The notes: generated by a model from the sequence alone, not told the origin. A stretch of DNA of 64,000 nucleotides from an uncultured Eubacteriales bacterium (GCA_948607205.1 CAPERS010000001.1:73804-137803), one strand, 5' to 3'; numbered from the stretch's first letter, positions 50,565 through 59,147 are shown. Numbers and translations are program-made.

Positions 50565-51032
50565 TCACCTCGCAGACTTAAAAAACTTTTCTTTATCAAG
50601 ACTTTTATCAACAAACAAAATTCCATCAAGATGGTCAATTTCATGACAAAGGCATCTTGCAAGAAGTTTTTCGCCGGTCAATGTGAAAGTGTAGCCATAC
50701 CTGTCTTGCGCTTCAACAGTGACCTTGTATGGTCTTGCAACACGACCACTGAATTTGCCGACAGAAAGACAGCCTTCCTCTTCAATTTCTTCACCTTCTG
50801 ACATAACAATTCTCGGATTGATAAGTTCTGCTGAAAGGCCGTTAACATCAATAACAACCACCCTTCTTAAAACTCCCACTTGAATGCCAGCCAAGCCAAT
50901 TCCATCATTTTTATACATTGTTTCTTTCATATCGTCAAGAAGTTGCCATAAATCTTCGTCAAAGTGCTTAACAGGCTTTGACTTTTTTCTCAAAATATCT
51001 TCTCCAAACTTTACAACTTTTCTAACTGCCAT
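50565..51032 (-). CDS. def: Peptide deformylase
   Basis: Metalloenzyme removing the N-formyl group from nascent proteins. 155 residues with all three motifs: GIGLAGIQVG (motif 1), EEGCLS (motif 2, metal Cys) and CHEIDHLDG (motif 3, HExxH). Short C-terminus typical of type 1 enzymes. Between priA and fmt. Confidence 0.97.
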   Translation of the reverse strand: MAVRKVVKFGEDILRKKSKPVKHFDEDLWQLLDDMKETMYKNDGIGLAGIQVGVLRRVVVIDVNGLSAELINPRIVMSEGEEIEEEGCLSVGKFSGRVARPYKVTVEAQDRYGYTFTLTGEKLLARCLCHEIDHLDGILFVDKSLDKEKFFKSAR

Positions 51033-51045
51033 ATTTTCTCCTTTA

Positions 51046-53220
51046 TTAAGATAAATTTTGTGGATTTATTTCAATAAAAACATTGCCTTTGACAAGTTTA
51101 TTGACTTTTTCAAACATTTCATTTTCAATTTCGTCCGCATGGTCGAGTTTAACGCGAAGCAGAATTTGATATCGAAACTTATCCTGAATTTTCTTGATTG
51201 GCGATTTCATAGCGTCAAGATAAATGACCTCATCCCCAAAACTCTCTTTGATTTTAACAATCTCATTATAGCACACTTTGAGTTCATTTAGCGCTTTATT
51301 TTCGCTCTGATTTGAAAAAAGGACACGAATTATTCGTGAAAAAGGCGGAAATTCTGCCGTTTGACGAATATTTTCTTCCTTGCGAAAGAATCCTTTATAA
51401 TCATAGTTCGACACAAATTTGTAAACGTAGTGCCTTGGTGCATAGGTTTGCAAAACAACCTTGCCTTCACTTCCGCCACGACCTGCTCTGCCACTAACCT
51501 GAGTGATAAGTTGAAAAGTTCGCTCAGTGCTTCGATAATCAGCATGAAACAGGCTTTGGTCAGCGTCAACAATTCCAACAAGCACGACATTTTCAAAATC
51601 GTGACCTTTTGCAATCATTTGCGTTCCAACAAGAATGGCTGGGAGTGAATTTTTAAATTCATTAAGAATTTTTTGATGTGCATTCTTTGTTCCCGTCGTG
51701 TCATTATCCATTCTTAAAATTTTGACGTCTGGGAAAATTTTTTGAAGTTCGCTCACCACCTTTTCAGTGCCAACTGCGCCTTGCTTGATATTTTCACTGC
51801 CACATTTTGGACACATGTCAAGCACATGAAACTGCTTGCCACAATAGTGGCATTTAAGTCTGTTATCCTCTCTATGATAGACAAGACTGACATCACAATC
51901 TGTGCATTTTGCAATATATCCACACTCACGACAACGCATGAAGGAGGAATATCCACGACGATTTATGAACAACATTGCTTGCTTTTTGTTGTTTATAACA
52001 TTTGCTAGGTCTGCAATCAATTGATTTGAAAAAATTCCGCTATTTCCCCTTCTTATCTCACCAACCATATCAACAATTTGAATTGATGGCAGGTCTTTTC
52101 CATTTGCCCTTGTTGGCATTTCCACCAATTGATATTCTTCTCGCTTGGCTCTTTCATAACTTTCCACACTTGGTGTTGCCGAACCTAAAACCAACGGACA
52201 ACCGTTAAAGTCTGCCCTAAACTTTGCCACATCATGTGTTGAAAAACGTGGATTTGACTCTGATATATAACTCTGTTCATGCTCTTCATCAATAATAATC
52301 ACGCCTAAATTTTCAAGAGGCGCAAAGATTGCACTTCGTGCACCAACCGCAATCCTTGCCTCACCAGAAAACAGCCTTTTCCATTCGTCAAATCTTTCGC
52401 CAGCAGAAAGACCACTGTGAAGGATTGCCACTTGTTCACCAAAACGAGATTTAAAGTGATTAAAAATCTGCGGAGTCAATGAAATCTCTGGCACAAGCAT
52501 AATTGCACATTTGCCTTCTTTTAAAACACGGCTTATAAGGTGCATATAAACTTCTGTCTTGCCAGACCCAGTAACACCGTTCAAAAGATATGTTTTGTTT
52601 TCTTTTATTTTTTCAATGGCATTCTCTTGCATTTTGTTGAGAATAACCCTGTTGGTTTCGCCAAAATCTATATCTGGTCTGCGAGAATGTTTTTGATATT
52701 CTTTTAAAATATACTCTTTTTCATAAAGACTTTTGAGAGCAGAATATCCAAACTTTTCTGTCAAGATTGCCGACTCTTCTCTTTCAATGTTTTTTAAATA
52801 ATCAATTATTTCTTGTTGCTTTTTGGCAGACTTTGATAAAACTATTTGAGCATCTTTATTCAGTTTATAAAAACTTTTGAAAAGTTCTTTAACTTTGCCT
52901 TCGCGCATTTCTGTCGGAAGAAACAATCTTAATATTGAAGCAAGATTTAAATGATTCTTTTTTGACATATATTTCATAAGTTCAATCATTTCAGGCTTGA
53001 TTGCAGAGAAATCTTCAACAATAGAAGAAATTGATTTGATTTTCGATTTATCGAATTGACATTCACTTTTCAGCGCAACAACAAAGCCTTGAAGATAGCG
53101 CGCGCCAAAAGGAACAATAACACGCATTCCCACCTTCACATCAAACCCATCAGGTATCAAATAAGCAAAGACTTTGTCAAGAGCTTTGGCATCTTGGTCA
53201 ATTATCACGTCCGCAAACAT
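51046..53220 (-). CDS. priA: Primosomal protein N' (replication restart helicase PriA)
   Basis: Restarts collapsed replication forks. 724 residues from the ATG at 53220 (ATAGGAG upstream). The N-terminal DNA-binding domain begins ADVIIDQDAKALDKVFAYLI; the helicase core has LLNGVTGSGKTEVYMHL (Walker A), IIIDEEHEQSY (DEEH box) and VLGSATPS; the zinc region has CRECGYIAKCTDCD, CHYCG and CPKCGSENI; VGTQMIAKGHDF and QVSGRAGRG complete it. Gene order rpoZ-priA-def-fmt is conserved, but coaBC, usually between rpoZ and priA, is missing. Confidence 0.96.
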   Translation of the reverse strand: MFADVIIDQDAKALDKVFAYLIPDGFDVKVGMRVIVPFGARYLQGFVVALKSECQFDKSKIKSISSIVEDFSAIKPEMIELMKYMSKKNHLNLASILRLFLPTEMREGKVKELFKSFYKLNKDAQIVLSKSAKKQQEIIDYLKNIEREESAILTEKFGYSALKSLYEKEYILKEYQKHSRRPDIDFGETNRVILNKMQENAIEKIKENKTYLLNGVTGSGKTEVYMHLISRVLKEGKCAIMLVPEISLTPQIFNHFKSRFGEQVAILHSGLSAGERFDEWKRLFSGEARIAVGARSAIFAPLENLGVIIIDEEHEQSYISESNPRFSTHDVAKFRADFNGCPLVLGSATPSVESYERAKREEYQLVEMPTRANGKDLPSIQIVDMVGEIRRGNSGIFSNQLIADLANVINNKKQAMLFINRRGYSSFMRCRECGYIAKCTDCDVSLVYHREDNRLKCHYCGKQFHVLDMCPKCGSENIKQGAVGTEKVVSELQKIFPDVKILRMDNDTTGTKNAHQKILNEFKNSLPAILVGTQMIAKGHDFENVVLVGIVDADQSLFHADYRSTERTFQLITQVSGRAGRGGSEGKVVLQTYAPRHYVYKFVSNYDYKGFFRKEENIRQTAEFPPFSRIIRVLFSNQSENKALNELKVCYNEIVKIKESFGDEVIYLDAMKSPIKKIQDKFRYQILLRVKLDHADEIENEMFEKVNKLVKGNVFIEINPQNLS

Positions 53221-53253
53221 TTTTTCTCCTATTTGAAATGGCATATTATGGAT

Positions 53254-53284
53254 AAAAAAATCCTATTGCCAGTTATGACAATAG
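53254..53284 (-). terminator. Terminator of rpoZ
   Basis: CTATTGTC and GGCAATAG form an 8-bp stem (one G-T) with a 6-nt loop, followed leftwards by GATTTTTTT, in the rpoZ-priA gap. Confidence 0.65.
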
Positions 53285-53311
53285 AATTATAGCACAAAAA
53301 AACTTTTAAGT

Positions 53312-53509
53312 CTAGAACTTGCTTGGTTTTATTTTACCCTTTGCAATTTCTTCACAAGCAATGGAGATTGCTTTTTTATCCTCACTTGCAAGTTCAGCAC
53401 GTCTAACCGTTTCAATCTCTTTTGCACGTTTTGAAACAATCGTGCAAAGAACATAACGATTTCCGTTTGTTGCTTCAACAAGACTGTCAATTGATGGTTC
53501 AATCATCAT
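53312..53509 (-). CDS. rpoZ: DNA-directed RNA polymerase omega subunit
   Basis: Small RNA polymerase subunit aiding beta-prime assembly. 65 residues: EPSIDSLVEATNGNRYVLCT, then VSKRAKEIETVRR and KKAISIACEEIAKGKI match the omega family. GAGGTG precedes the ATG with 7-nt spacing. gmk, its usual upstream neighbour, is absent; the divergent region upstream serves an unknown plus-strand gene. Confidence 0.9.
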   Translation of the reverse strand: MMIEPSIDSLVEATNGNRYVLCTIVSKRAKEIETVRRAELASEDKKAISIACEEIAKGKIKPSKF

Positions 53510-53658
53510 AACTTTTCACCTCTTAAACTTATTTTACCCCAAAAGTATAACACATAAAACACGATTTGTAAAGAACTTTTTGCTGAATAAAAACAAAAAA
53601 TAGTTTGAAAACCAAAAATTTATCTTCTTTTTCCTTCATTTTTCTATTTTTTCGTATA

Positions 53659-53687
53659 TTGACAAGTTTGCATATTTATGTTAAAAT
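53659..53687 (+). promoter_or_regulatory. Sigma-A promoter of the 53741-54412 gene
   Basis: TTGACA (53659-53664), a 17-nt spacer and TAAAAT (53682-53687). Confidence 0.75.
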
Positions 53688-53740
53688 AAAAATAAGCGAA
53701 AGTTAGATATTATCAACCAATTCAATTAAAGGAGAATAAT

Positions 53741-54412
53741 ATGGAAAAACAACCACCTATCAAAAATTTTATAACAAAACAATTCATAAAAAACTTTGTT
53801 GATGATTTAAATAACTATTTTCGTCCTGTAAATCTTGAAATTGACAAAAAATATCGCCCTGCAACTGAAAATGAAACAAAAAATAATCAGAACATAGACA
53901 TGGGTAACTATTTCCCCTATGAAAGCATGACCTTATTTATAGTCTGGAACAGGAAAACTCAAACATTAAATGAAAGCGGTCAACAAATTGAAAAAACTGA
54001 AAGATATAGAATTGGTCAAATTGCTATGGACCAATTTTACGCAAAAACAAGTTTAAACCTTCCCGAAATATATGTCGCAGGCATATCACAATTTTATCAA
54101 CAAATGACAAATGAAGACATTGTCAAGAAAGTCAAATCCTTTGTTTCAAAAACTTTGCTTTTCCACATGGTTCAAGAACATGGTGTAGAATATCTCAATG
54201 AAATTTCAAGATATATGCATGTTTTAAGCAAACTGAATATGAAAAATAGAGAAAGATTTAAATATGAAGGAAGGCTTCACATGAACGCTCGACTTGGTCA
54301 ACTTATGGAAGACATTGAAAGAGCAAAGGATTTTGGCTCAAAAACCATGCTTGACCTTGACAAATCACTTAAACTTCTCGATTATATCAACCTTGAAAAT
54401 CATCCATTATAA
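53741..54412 (+). CDS. Unknown soluble protein
   Basis: A 223-residue charged protein, Asn-, Lys- and Gln-rich, with no signal peptide or membrane segment. I recognise no family. The middle (YFPYESMTLFIVWNRKTQTL, RYRIGQIAMDQFYAKTSLNL) looks like an alpha/beta domain; the C-terminal third is helical (RLHMNARLGQLMEDIERAKD). AAAGGAG ribosome-binding site and a consensus promoter indicate real, constitutive expression. A convergent terminator separates it from ppdK. Confidence 0.75.
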   Translation: MEKQPPIKNFITKQFIKNFVDDLNNYFRPVNLEIDKKYRPATENETKNNQNIDMGNYFPYESMTLFIVWNRKTQTLNESGQQIEKTERYRIGQIAMDQFYAKTSLNLPEIYVAGISQFYQQMTNEDIVKKVKSFVSKTLLFHMVQEHGVEYLNEISRYMHVLSKLNMKNRERFKYEGRLHMNARLGQLMEDIERAKDFGSKTMLDLDKSLKLLDYINLENHPL

Positions 54413-54442
54413 AAAAAGACATGTTTCAGCATGTCTTTTTTA
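54412..54442. terminator. Bidirectional terminator between the unknown gene and ppdK
   Basis: AAAAAAGACATG-TTTCAG-CATGTCTTTTTT, a 12-bp perfect stem. Confidence 0.88.
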
Positions 54443-54444
54443 AA

Positions 54445-57099
54445 TTATTTTCTAGGATTTTTGATGTTAGCTTGAGCAGCTGCAAGTCTTGCGATTGGCA
54501 CTCTGAATGGAGAGCATGAAACATAAGTGAGTCCAACATTGTGGCAGAATTCAACAGATGAAGGATCTCCACCATGTTCACCGCAGATTCCAAGTTTGAT
54601 ATCAGGCCTTGCTTCTTTACCAAGCTGAGCAGCAAGTTTAACAAGTTTGCCAACGCCGTTTTGGTCAAGTCTAGCAAATGGATCGCTTTCGAAAATTTTC
54701 TTTGTGTAGTATACATCAAGGAATTTTCCAGCGTCATCACGGCTGAAACCAAATGTCATTTGAGTGAGGTCATTTGTTCCGAATGAGAAGAACTCAGCGC
54801 CATTCTTTGCAACTTCGTCAGCAGTGAGAGCAGCACGAGGGATTTCAATCATTGTTCCAATCTTGTAAGTGAGTTTTACGCCTTTCTTAGCGATGATTTC
54901 ATCAGCTTTTTGAGCAACAACGTCACGAACATACTTGAATTCTTTGCTATCGCAAGTGAGAGGAATCATAATTTCAGGAACAATATTGTATCCTTTTTCT
55001 TTATTAACTTCAATTGCCGCTTCGATAACCGCTTGTGTTTGCATTTCAGCGATTTCAGGATATGTCACAGCAAGACGAAGTCCACGGTGACCCATCATTG
55101 GGTTAACTTCGTGAAGGTCAGCAACAGTTTGCTTCAAGCGATTGAAAGTGAGTCCCATATCTTTTGCAAGAGCTTTGATTTCACTATCTTCGTGAGGAAG
55201 GAATTCGTGAAGTGGTGGGTCAAGGAAACGAATTGTAACAGCCTTGCCTTCCATTGCTTTATAAAGTCCTTTAAAGTCTTTCTTTTGCATTGGGAGAAGT
55301 TTTGCAAGAGCTTTCTTGCGTTCTTCAACTGTGCTAGAAACGATCATTTCACGAACAGCAGGAATTCTTTCAGCGTCAAAGAACATATGTTCTGTTCTGC
55401 AAAGACCGATTCCTTCTGCGCCAAAGTTTGCAGCAACTTTTGCATCGTTTGGTTGGTCAGCGTTTGTGCGAACTTGGAGTGCGCGATATTTATCAGCCCA
55501 TCCCATGATTGTTGCGAATTCACCTGAAATCTTTGCAGGTTCAGTTTTAACTTCGCCGTCATAAATTTTTCCAGTTGAGCCGTCGAAAGAAATCATGTCG
55601 CCTTCAACATATTTTTTGCCGTTAAGAGTGAATGATTTTTCGTCATCAGCAAATTTGAGAGCAGAGCATCCTGCAACGCAGGCAGTTCCCATACCACGAG
55701 CAACAACGGCAGCGTGAGAAGTCATACCACCTCTTGCTGTCAAAATACCTTGGCTGGCAGCCATACCTTCGATATCTTCAGGAGAAGTTTCAAGACGAAC
55801 AAGAACAACCTTTTCTTTCTTTGAGCCAAGTTCTTTTGCGCGTTCTGCTGTGAAGCAAATTTTTCCGCATGCAGCACCAGGAGAAGCTGGAAGTGCTTCA
55901 GCGATAACCTTTGCTTTTTTGAGTGCAGCGGCATCAAATTGTGGGTGCAAAAGTGCATCAAGTTGTTTTGGGTCAAGCATCATAAGTGCTTGCTTTTCGT
56001 CGATAAGTTTTTCTTTAACGAGGTCAACAGCAACTTTGAGAGCGGCCTTAGCAGTTCTCTTTCCGTTACGTGTTTGAAGCATATAGAGTTTGCCGTTTTC
56101 GATAGTGAACTCCATATCTTGCATGTCTTTATTATGTTTTTCAAGAGTTTTAGCAATGTTTTCAAATTGCTTGTAAACTGCTGGGTTTTGTTTTTTAAGT
56201 TCTGAAATAGGCATTGGTGTTCTGATACCAGCAACAACGTCTTCGCCTTGTGCATTCATAAGGTATTCACCATAAAGTTTGTTTTCGCCAGTTGCTGGGT
56301 TACGAGAGAAAGCAACGCCAGTTCCTGATGTTTCACCCATGTTACCAAAAACCATGCATTGAACGTTAACAGCAGTTCCCCATTCATAAGGAATGTCGTT
56401 CATCTTACGGTAAACATTGGCTCTTGGGTTATCCCATGAACGGAACACAGCCTTAACAGCTTCGATAAGTTGAACCTTTGGTTCTTGTGGAAATTCTTCA
56501 CCTTGTTCTTTCTTGTAGAGGTCTTTGAAAAGTTTAACGATTCCCTTAAGGTCGTCAGCAGAAAGGTCTTTGTCAAACTTAGCGCCCTTTTCAGCCTTAA
56601 CTTTGTCAAGAATTCTTTCATATTTAGATTTTGGTTGTTCCATAACAACGTCACTGAACATTTGAATGAATCTTCTGTATGAGTCATAAGCGAAACGAGG
56701 GTTGTTTGTGAGAGATGCAAGACCTTCAACAACTTCGTCATTGATTCCAAGGTTCAAGATTGTGTCCATCATACCAGGCATTGAAACGCGAGCGCCTGAA
56801 CGAACAGAAACAAGAAGTGGATTTTTAACATCCCCAAATTTCTTGCCAGAAATTTTTTCAAGTTCTGCAAGTTTAGCATAGATTTGTTCCATGATTTCAT
56901 CATTGATTTTTCTGTCATCGGCATAATATTGTGTGCACGCCTCAGTTGTAATTGTGAAACCTTGTGGAACAGGCATTCCAAGGTTTGTCATTTCAGCAAG
57001 GTTTGCACCCTTACCACCAAAAAGTTCTTTGTTCATGCTTGCTTCTTTGAAGAGATAAACAAACTTTTGGTTTTTAGTTTTTTTACATTCTTTTTTCAT
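54445..57099 (-). CDS. ppdK: Pyruvate, phosphate dikinase
   Basis: Interconverts PEP, AMP and PPi with pyruvate, ATP and Pi; in anaerobes it serves glycolysis or gluconeogenesis. 884 residues from the ATG at 57099 (AAAGGAG upstream). N-terminal ATP-grasp domain (YLFKEASMNKELFGGKGANL, MPVPQGFTITTEACT), the central phosphohistidine domain with LTARGGMTSHAAVVARGMGT (catalytic His in TSHA), and the C-terminal PEP/pyruvate barrel with LCRTEHMFF, ICGEHGGDPSS and FVSCSPFRVPIARLAAAQA-like ending. All domains are complete. Highly biased codon use suggests high expression. Confidence 0.97.
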   Translation of the reverse strand: MKKECKKTKNQKFVYLFKEASMNKELFGGKGANLAEMTNLGMPVPQGFTITTEACTQYYADDRKINDEIMEQIYAKLAELEKISGKKFGDVKNPLLVSVRSGARVSMPGMMDTILNLGINDEVVEGLASLTNNPRFAYDSYRRFIQMFSDVVMEQPKSKYERILDKVKAEKGAKFDKDLSADDLKGIVKLFKDLYKKEQGEEFPQEPKVQLIEAVKAVFRSWDNPRANVYRKMNDIPYEWGTAVNVQCMVFGNMGETSGTGVAFSRNPATGENKLYGEYLMNAQGEDVVAGIRTPMPISELKKQNPAVYKQFENIAKTLEKHNKDMQDMEFTIENGKLYMLQTRNGKRTAKAALKVAVDLVKEKLIDEKQALMMLDPKQLDALLHPQFDAAALKKAKVIAEALPASPGAACGKICFTAERAKELGSKKEKVVLVRLETSPEDIEGMAASQGILTARGGMTSHAAVVARGMGTACVAGCSALKFADDEKSFTLNGKKYVEGDMISFDGSTGKIYDGEVKTEPAKISGEFATIMGWADKYRALQVRTNADQPNDAKVAANFGAEGIGLCRTEHMFFDAERIPAVREMIVSSTVEERKKALAKLLPMQKKDFKGLYKAMEGKAVTIRFLDPPLHEFLPHEDSEIKALAKDMGLTFNRLKQTVADLHEVNPMMGHRGLRLAVTYPEIAEMQTQAVIEAAIEVNKEKGYNIVPEIMIPLTCDSKEFKYVRDVVAQKADEIIAKKGVKLTYKIGTMIEIPRAALTADEVAKNGAEFFSFGTNDLTQMTFGFSRDDAGKFLDVYYTKKIFESDPFARLDQNGVGKLVKLAAQLGKEARPDIKLGICGEHGGDPSSVEFCHNVGLTYVSCSPFRVPIARLAAAQANIKNPRK

Positions 57100-57303
57100 A
57101 ACTTCTCCTTTTTTATTTAACAACAATATTATAATCAAAATCTCTCAACAAGGCAACTAAATTGAGGTCAATTCAAAAAATATTTTTTATTTTTAAACAT
57201 CCTCTTTTCAATCATTATAAAATACCCCCATCCTAACAACCGCATCAAACTGCCCAATACTTTTTAGAAAAAATAAATAAAACAAGGAATATTGATTTTG
57301 CAC

Positions 57304-57336
57304 AAAAAAACAGGTAAAAAGATTCCCTGTTTTTTT
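57304..57336 (-). terminator. Terminator after the two-helix membrane protein
   Basis: AACAGG and CCTGTT (extended by A/T pairs to AAAAAACAGG / CCTGTTTTTT) flank a 10-11-nt loop; T-run leftwards just past the stop codon at 57339. Confidence 0.8.
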
Positions 57337-57338
57337 GT

Positions 57339-57596
57339 TTATAAAGCAAGCATCAAATAAGGTGCAACCGCACTCATTCCCACAAAGAAAATGATAAGGC
57401 CAATCACAGCACCAACAGCTATGCACGAAACAAAACTTATTATCCATGCTTTCATGAAAGTTTTTCTCTCGTAGGTTCCTTCTTTATACAGAAGCAAACC
57501 AATGACAAGGCCAATAAGTCCCAAGAAAAGTCCGCACAAAACACCAATAGCTGTTTTGCTTTCGCCTTGCATTTGCATATTGTTTCTATCTTCCAT
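57339..57596 (-). CDS. Small two-helix membrane protein under a phase-variable-type promoter
   Basis: An 85-residue protein with a polar N-terminus (MEDRNNMQMQGESK) and two membrane helices (about residues 16-37, IGVLCGLFLGLIGLVIGLLL, and 49-80, WIISFVSCIAVGAVIGLIIF), joined by a charged loop (YKEGTYERKTF). Gly-rich helices and the G-x-x-x-G pattern suggest oligomerisation. It resembles generic two-helix DUF proteins often found with a zinc-ribbon partner, but none is adjacent. GGAGGAGGGG precedes the ATG. The promoter 76 bp upstream has a C9 run in its spacer. Confidence 0.8.
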   Translation of the reverse strand: MEDRNNMQMQGESKTAIGVLCGLFLGLIGLVIGLLLYKEGTYERKTFMKAWIISFVSCIAVGAVIGLIIFFVGMSAVAPYLMLAL

Positions 57597-57671
57597 ATCC
57601 CCTCCTCCTTTTGTTCAAATATAAGATTATCAAAATTTCAATTTTTATTAGAACAATCTTATGTTAACTCC

Positions 57672-57698
57672 ATTATACTCGGGGGGGGGATTTGTCAA
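57672..57698 (-). promoter_or_regulatory. Promoter with C9 tract in a 15-nt spacer (two-helix membrane protein)
   Basis: Leftwards: TTGACA (57698-57693), 15-nt spacer, TATAAT (57677-57672). Both hexamers are perfect consensus. Nine C in the sense strand (57689-57681) fill the spacer. Two extra bases would give the optimal 17-nt spacing. Confidence 0.85.
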
Positions 57699-57875
57699 GT
57701 GTTTGGTGAATTTTTTTAAAATTATTAAATTTAAAGATAAAAGTATCTTATTTTTGACAAATTTCAACAATTTTCTTAATTTTTCATTATATCGGAAGAT
57801 TTTTGTTTGCCAGTTCGCAACAGTTCTGTCGGCTTCCTTAATGGAAGAGGACTATAAAAATAAAAATTAAAAAAT
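57699..57875. other. Non-coding stretch without assigned function
   Basis: No supported gene. The AT-rich left part is followed at about 57810-57855 by a more GC-balanced patch with CTTCC-N5-GGAAG (57832-57846). A TTGACA at 57754 has only a poor -10 partner (TAATTT). Confidence 0.35.
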
Positions 57876-57900
57876 CACAAAAATGCCTGCCATTTTTGTG
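57876..57900 (-). terminator. Second (distal) terminator of the 57978-58574 gene
   Basis: CACAAAAATG-N5-CATTTTTGTG, a perfect 10-bp stem followed leftwards by ATTTTTT. Confidence 0.8.
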
Positions 57901-57905
57901 AAAAA

Positions 57906-57966
57906 GGTGCAACGAATGATAAGCGAGGTATTGAAAATAATACCGAGCCTGAATGTAAGTTGCACC
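57906..57966 (-). terminator. Long branched 3' hairpin ending in T5
   Basis: GGTGCAAC (57966-57959 leftwards) pairs perfectly with GTTGCACC (57913-57906), followed by TTTTT. Inside, GGTATT-N6-AATACC forms a second stem, extended by GC/GC pairs across a 2x2 internal loop. The 61-nt structure is more elaborate than a simple terminator and might be a processed 3' RNA. Confidence 0.6.
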
Positions 57967-57977
57967 GCGTGTCTGTC

Positions 57978-58574
57978 CTAATACTCTGTTCTTATCTCGC
58001 TAATTATAACATTCTCTTTGTTGATTCCAATTTTGCAGTCATAGACAATGAACTCAACGATAACATTATAAAGTTCATGGTCTGTTATATACTGCATAAT
58101 CTTTTCAAAGCCCGGAATGCGCCAAACTCTGTCGTCTTCAAGTGAGGCGTGAAGATTATATTCTGGCTCTTCATAAATATTTCGCTGGTCGGCTTCACTA
58201 TCAGTTCTGGCAGTAAGGTCAACCGTATCACCCATTGCTCCCCTTGTCACCTTGATGTCACCAAGCAAAACTATGTCTTCTTTATAAGGACGATAAGACA
58301 CATCGATTGTTACCTCGCTTTTGAACTTTGGCAACAATTTTTTGACTTCGTCTATTGTTTTGACATAGAAAAAGTTGCCTTTTGCCTTTGTGGTGTCGCG
58401 CATAACATATTCCTCAGCATTGTGTTTTTTAAAAAACTTTTCAATGCCAGCAATGTCGTCAACTTTGAAAAAATCGAGTGGCATATAGTTGAGCCTAAAT
58501 TCTTTCATTTTCATGATTGCGTCTTTTTTATTTTTAATAGTTATCATATTGTTATTTTTCCTTTTCATTATCAT
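57978..58574 (-). CDS. Unknown charged protein
   Basis: A 198-residue protein, rich in Lys, Asp and Glu, with no membrane segment or signal peptide. I do not recognise a family. The KEFRLNYMPLDFFKVDDIAG, FKSEVTIDVSYRPYKEDIVL and VEFIVYDCKIGINKENVIIS segments suggest an alpha/beta fold with a beta-rich second half. Several in-frame ATGs are close together near the start (58574, 58568, 58547), with AAAAGGAAAAA before the last; the true start is uncertain. Alone between terminators. Confidence 0.72.
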   Translation of the reverse strand: MIMKRKNNNMITIKNKKDAIMKMKEFRLNYMPLDFFKVDDIAGIEKFFKKHNAEEYVMRDTTKAKGNFFYVKTIDEVKKLLPKFKSEVTIDVSYRPYKEDIVLLGDIKVTRGAMGDTVDLTARTDSEADQRNIYEEPEYNLHASLEDDRVWRIPGFEKIMQYITDHELYNVIVEFIVYDCKIGINKENVIISEIRTEY

Positions 58575-58664
58575 TTTATCATATTAAATATAATTTGACT
58601 AATGTTTTATAAGAAAATAAGAAAAATTTGAAATTTGTATAAACAAACTAAAAAATTATAATAT

Positions 58665-58694
58665 AAAAAAACACCGATTGTTCGGTGCATTTTT
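58665..58694 (-). terminator. Terminator of rplS
   Basis: CACCGA-ACAA-TCGGTG stem followed leftwards by seven T, just beyond the rplS stop. Confidence 0.85.
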
Positions 58695-58699
58695 TAGAT

Positions 58700-59050
58700 T
58701 TAGTTATTGTCGGCTGATTTAATTTTGGCTGCCTTACCTGTGAGTTCTCTAACATAGTAGAGCTTTGCTCTTCTTGGCTTACCCTTTCTCACAACGCTTA
58801 CATCAGCGATGAGTGGTGAGTGAAGAGGGAAAGTTCTTTCAACGCCAACGCCATTTGATATTTTTCTAACAGTGAAAGTTTCTCTGATTCCGCCATTTTT
58901 CTTTGCGATAACAACGCCTTCATAAGCTTGAATTCTTTCTTTCTCGCCTTCTTTGATTTTAACACTAACTTTAACAGTGTCACCAACGTTAAATGAAGGG
59001 ATAGATTCTTTCATGTTTTCATTTTCAATTTGGTCAATAATATTTGCCAT
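58700..59050 (-). CDS. rplS: 50S ribosomal protein L19
   Basis: Ribosomal protein at the 30S-50S interface. 116 residues. Conserved blocks: IPSFNVGDTVKVSVKIKEGE, RIQAYEGVVIAKKNGGI, FTVRKISNGVGVERTFPLHS and RRAKLYYVRELTGKAAKI. AAAGGAGA lies before the ATG. It is not next to trmD/rimM, its usual partners; here rpsU lies upstream. The leader between them is structured (59078-59147). Confidence 0.97.
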   Translation of the reverse strand: MANIIDQIENENMKESIPSFNVGDTVKVSVKIKEGEKERIQAYEGVVIAKKNGGIRETFTVRKISNGVGVERTFPLHSPLIADVSVVRKGKPRRAKLYYVRELTGKAAKIKSADNN

Positions 59051-59077
59051 GACTTATCTCCTTTTTTCAGATTTTCG

Positions 59078-59147
59078 ACAAAGTGTTCATGTTTATTCAA
59101 ACAGCGGACCACCCGAAGTCCTTAATATCGAATTTAAAACTTTGTCA
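59078..59147 (-). promoter_or_regulatory. Structured rplS leader (candidate L19 leader)
   Basis: Leftwards: GACAAAGT (59147-59140) pairs with ACTTTGTC (59085-59078), an 8-bp closing stem around about 54 nt that contain GGAC-N8-GTCC (59122-59107). It lies directly upstream of the rplS ribosome-binding site. Autoregulatory L19 leaders are known in Bacillota; whether this matches that Rfam family needs a covariance-model search. Confidence 0.5.

Noticed and set aside
57754..57905. Plus-strand small RNA starting at the TTGACA of 57754
   Set aside because: The -10 box is poor (TAATTT) and the hairpin at 57876-57900 has no T-run in the plus direction.
57906..57966. Integron attC-like site
   Set aside because: The outer arms GGTGCAAC/GTTGCACC do not fit the RYYYAAC/GTTRRRY consensus and there is no integrase or cassette array.
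59073..59083. TTTGTCGAAAA Spo0A box in the rplS leader
   Set aside because: It coincides with one arm of the leader's closing stem, and a ribosomal protein gene is an unlikely Spo0A target.
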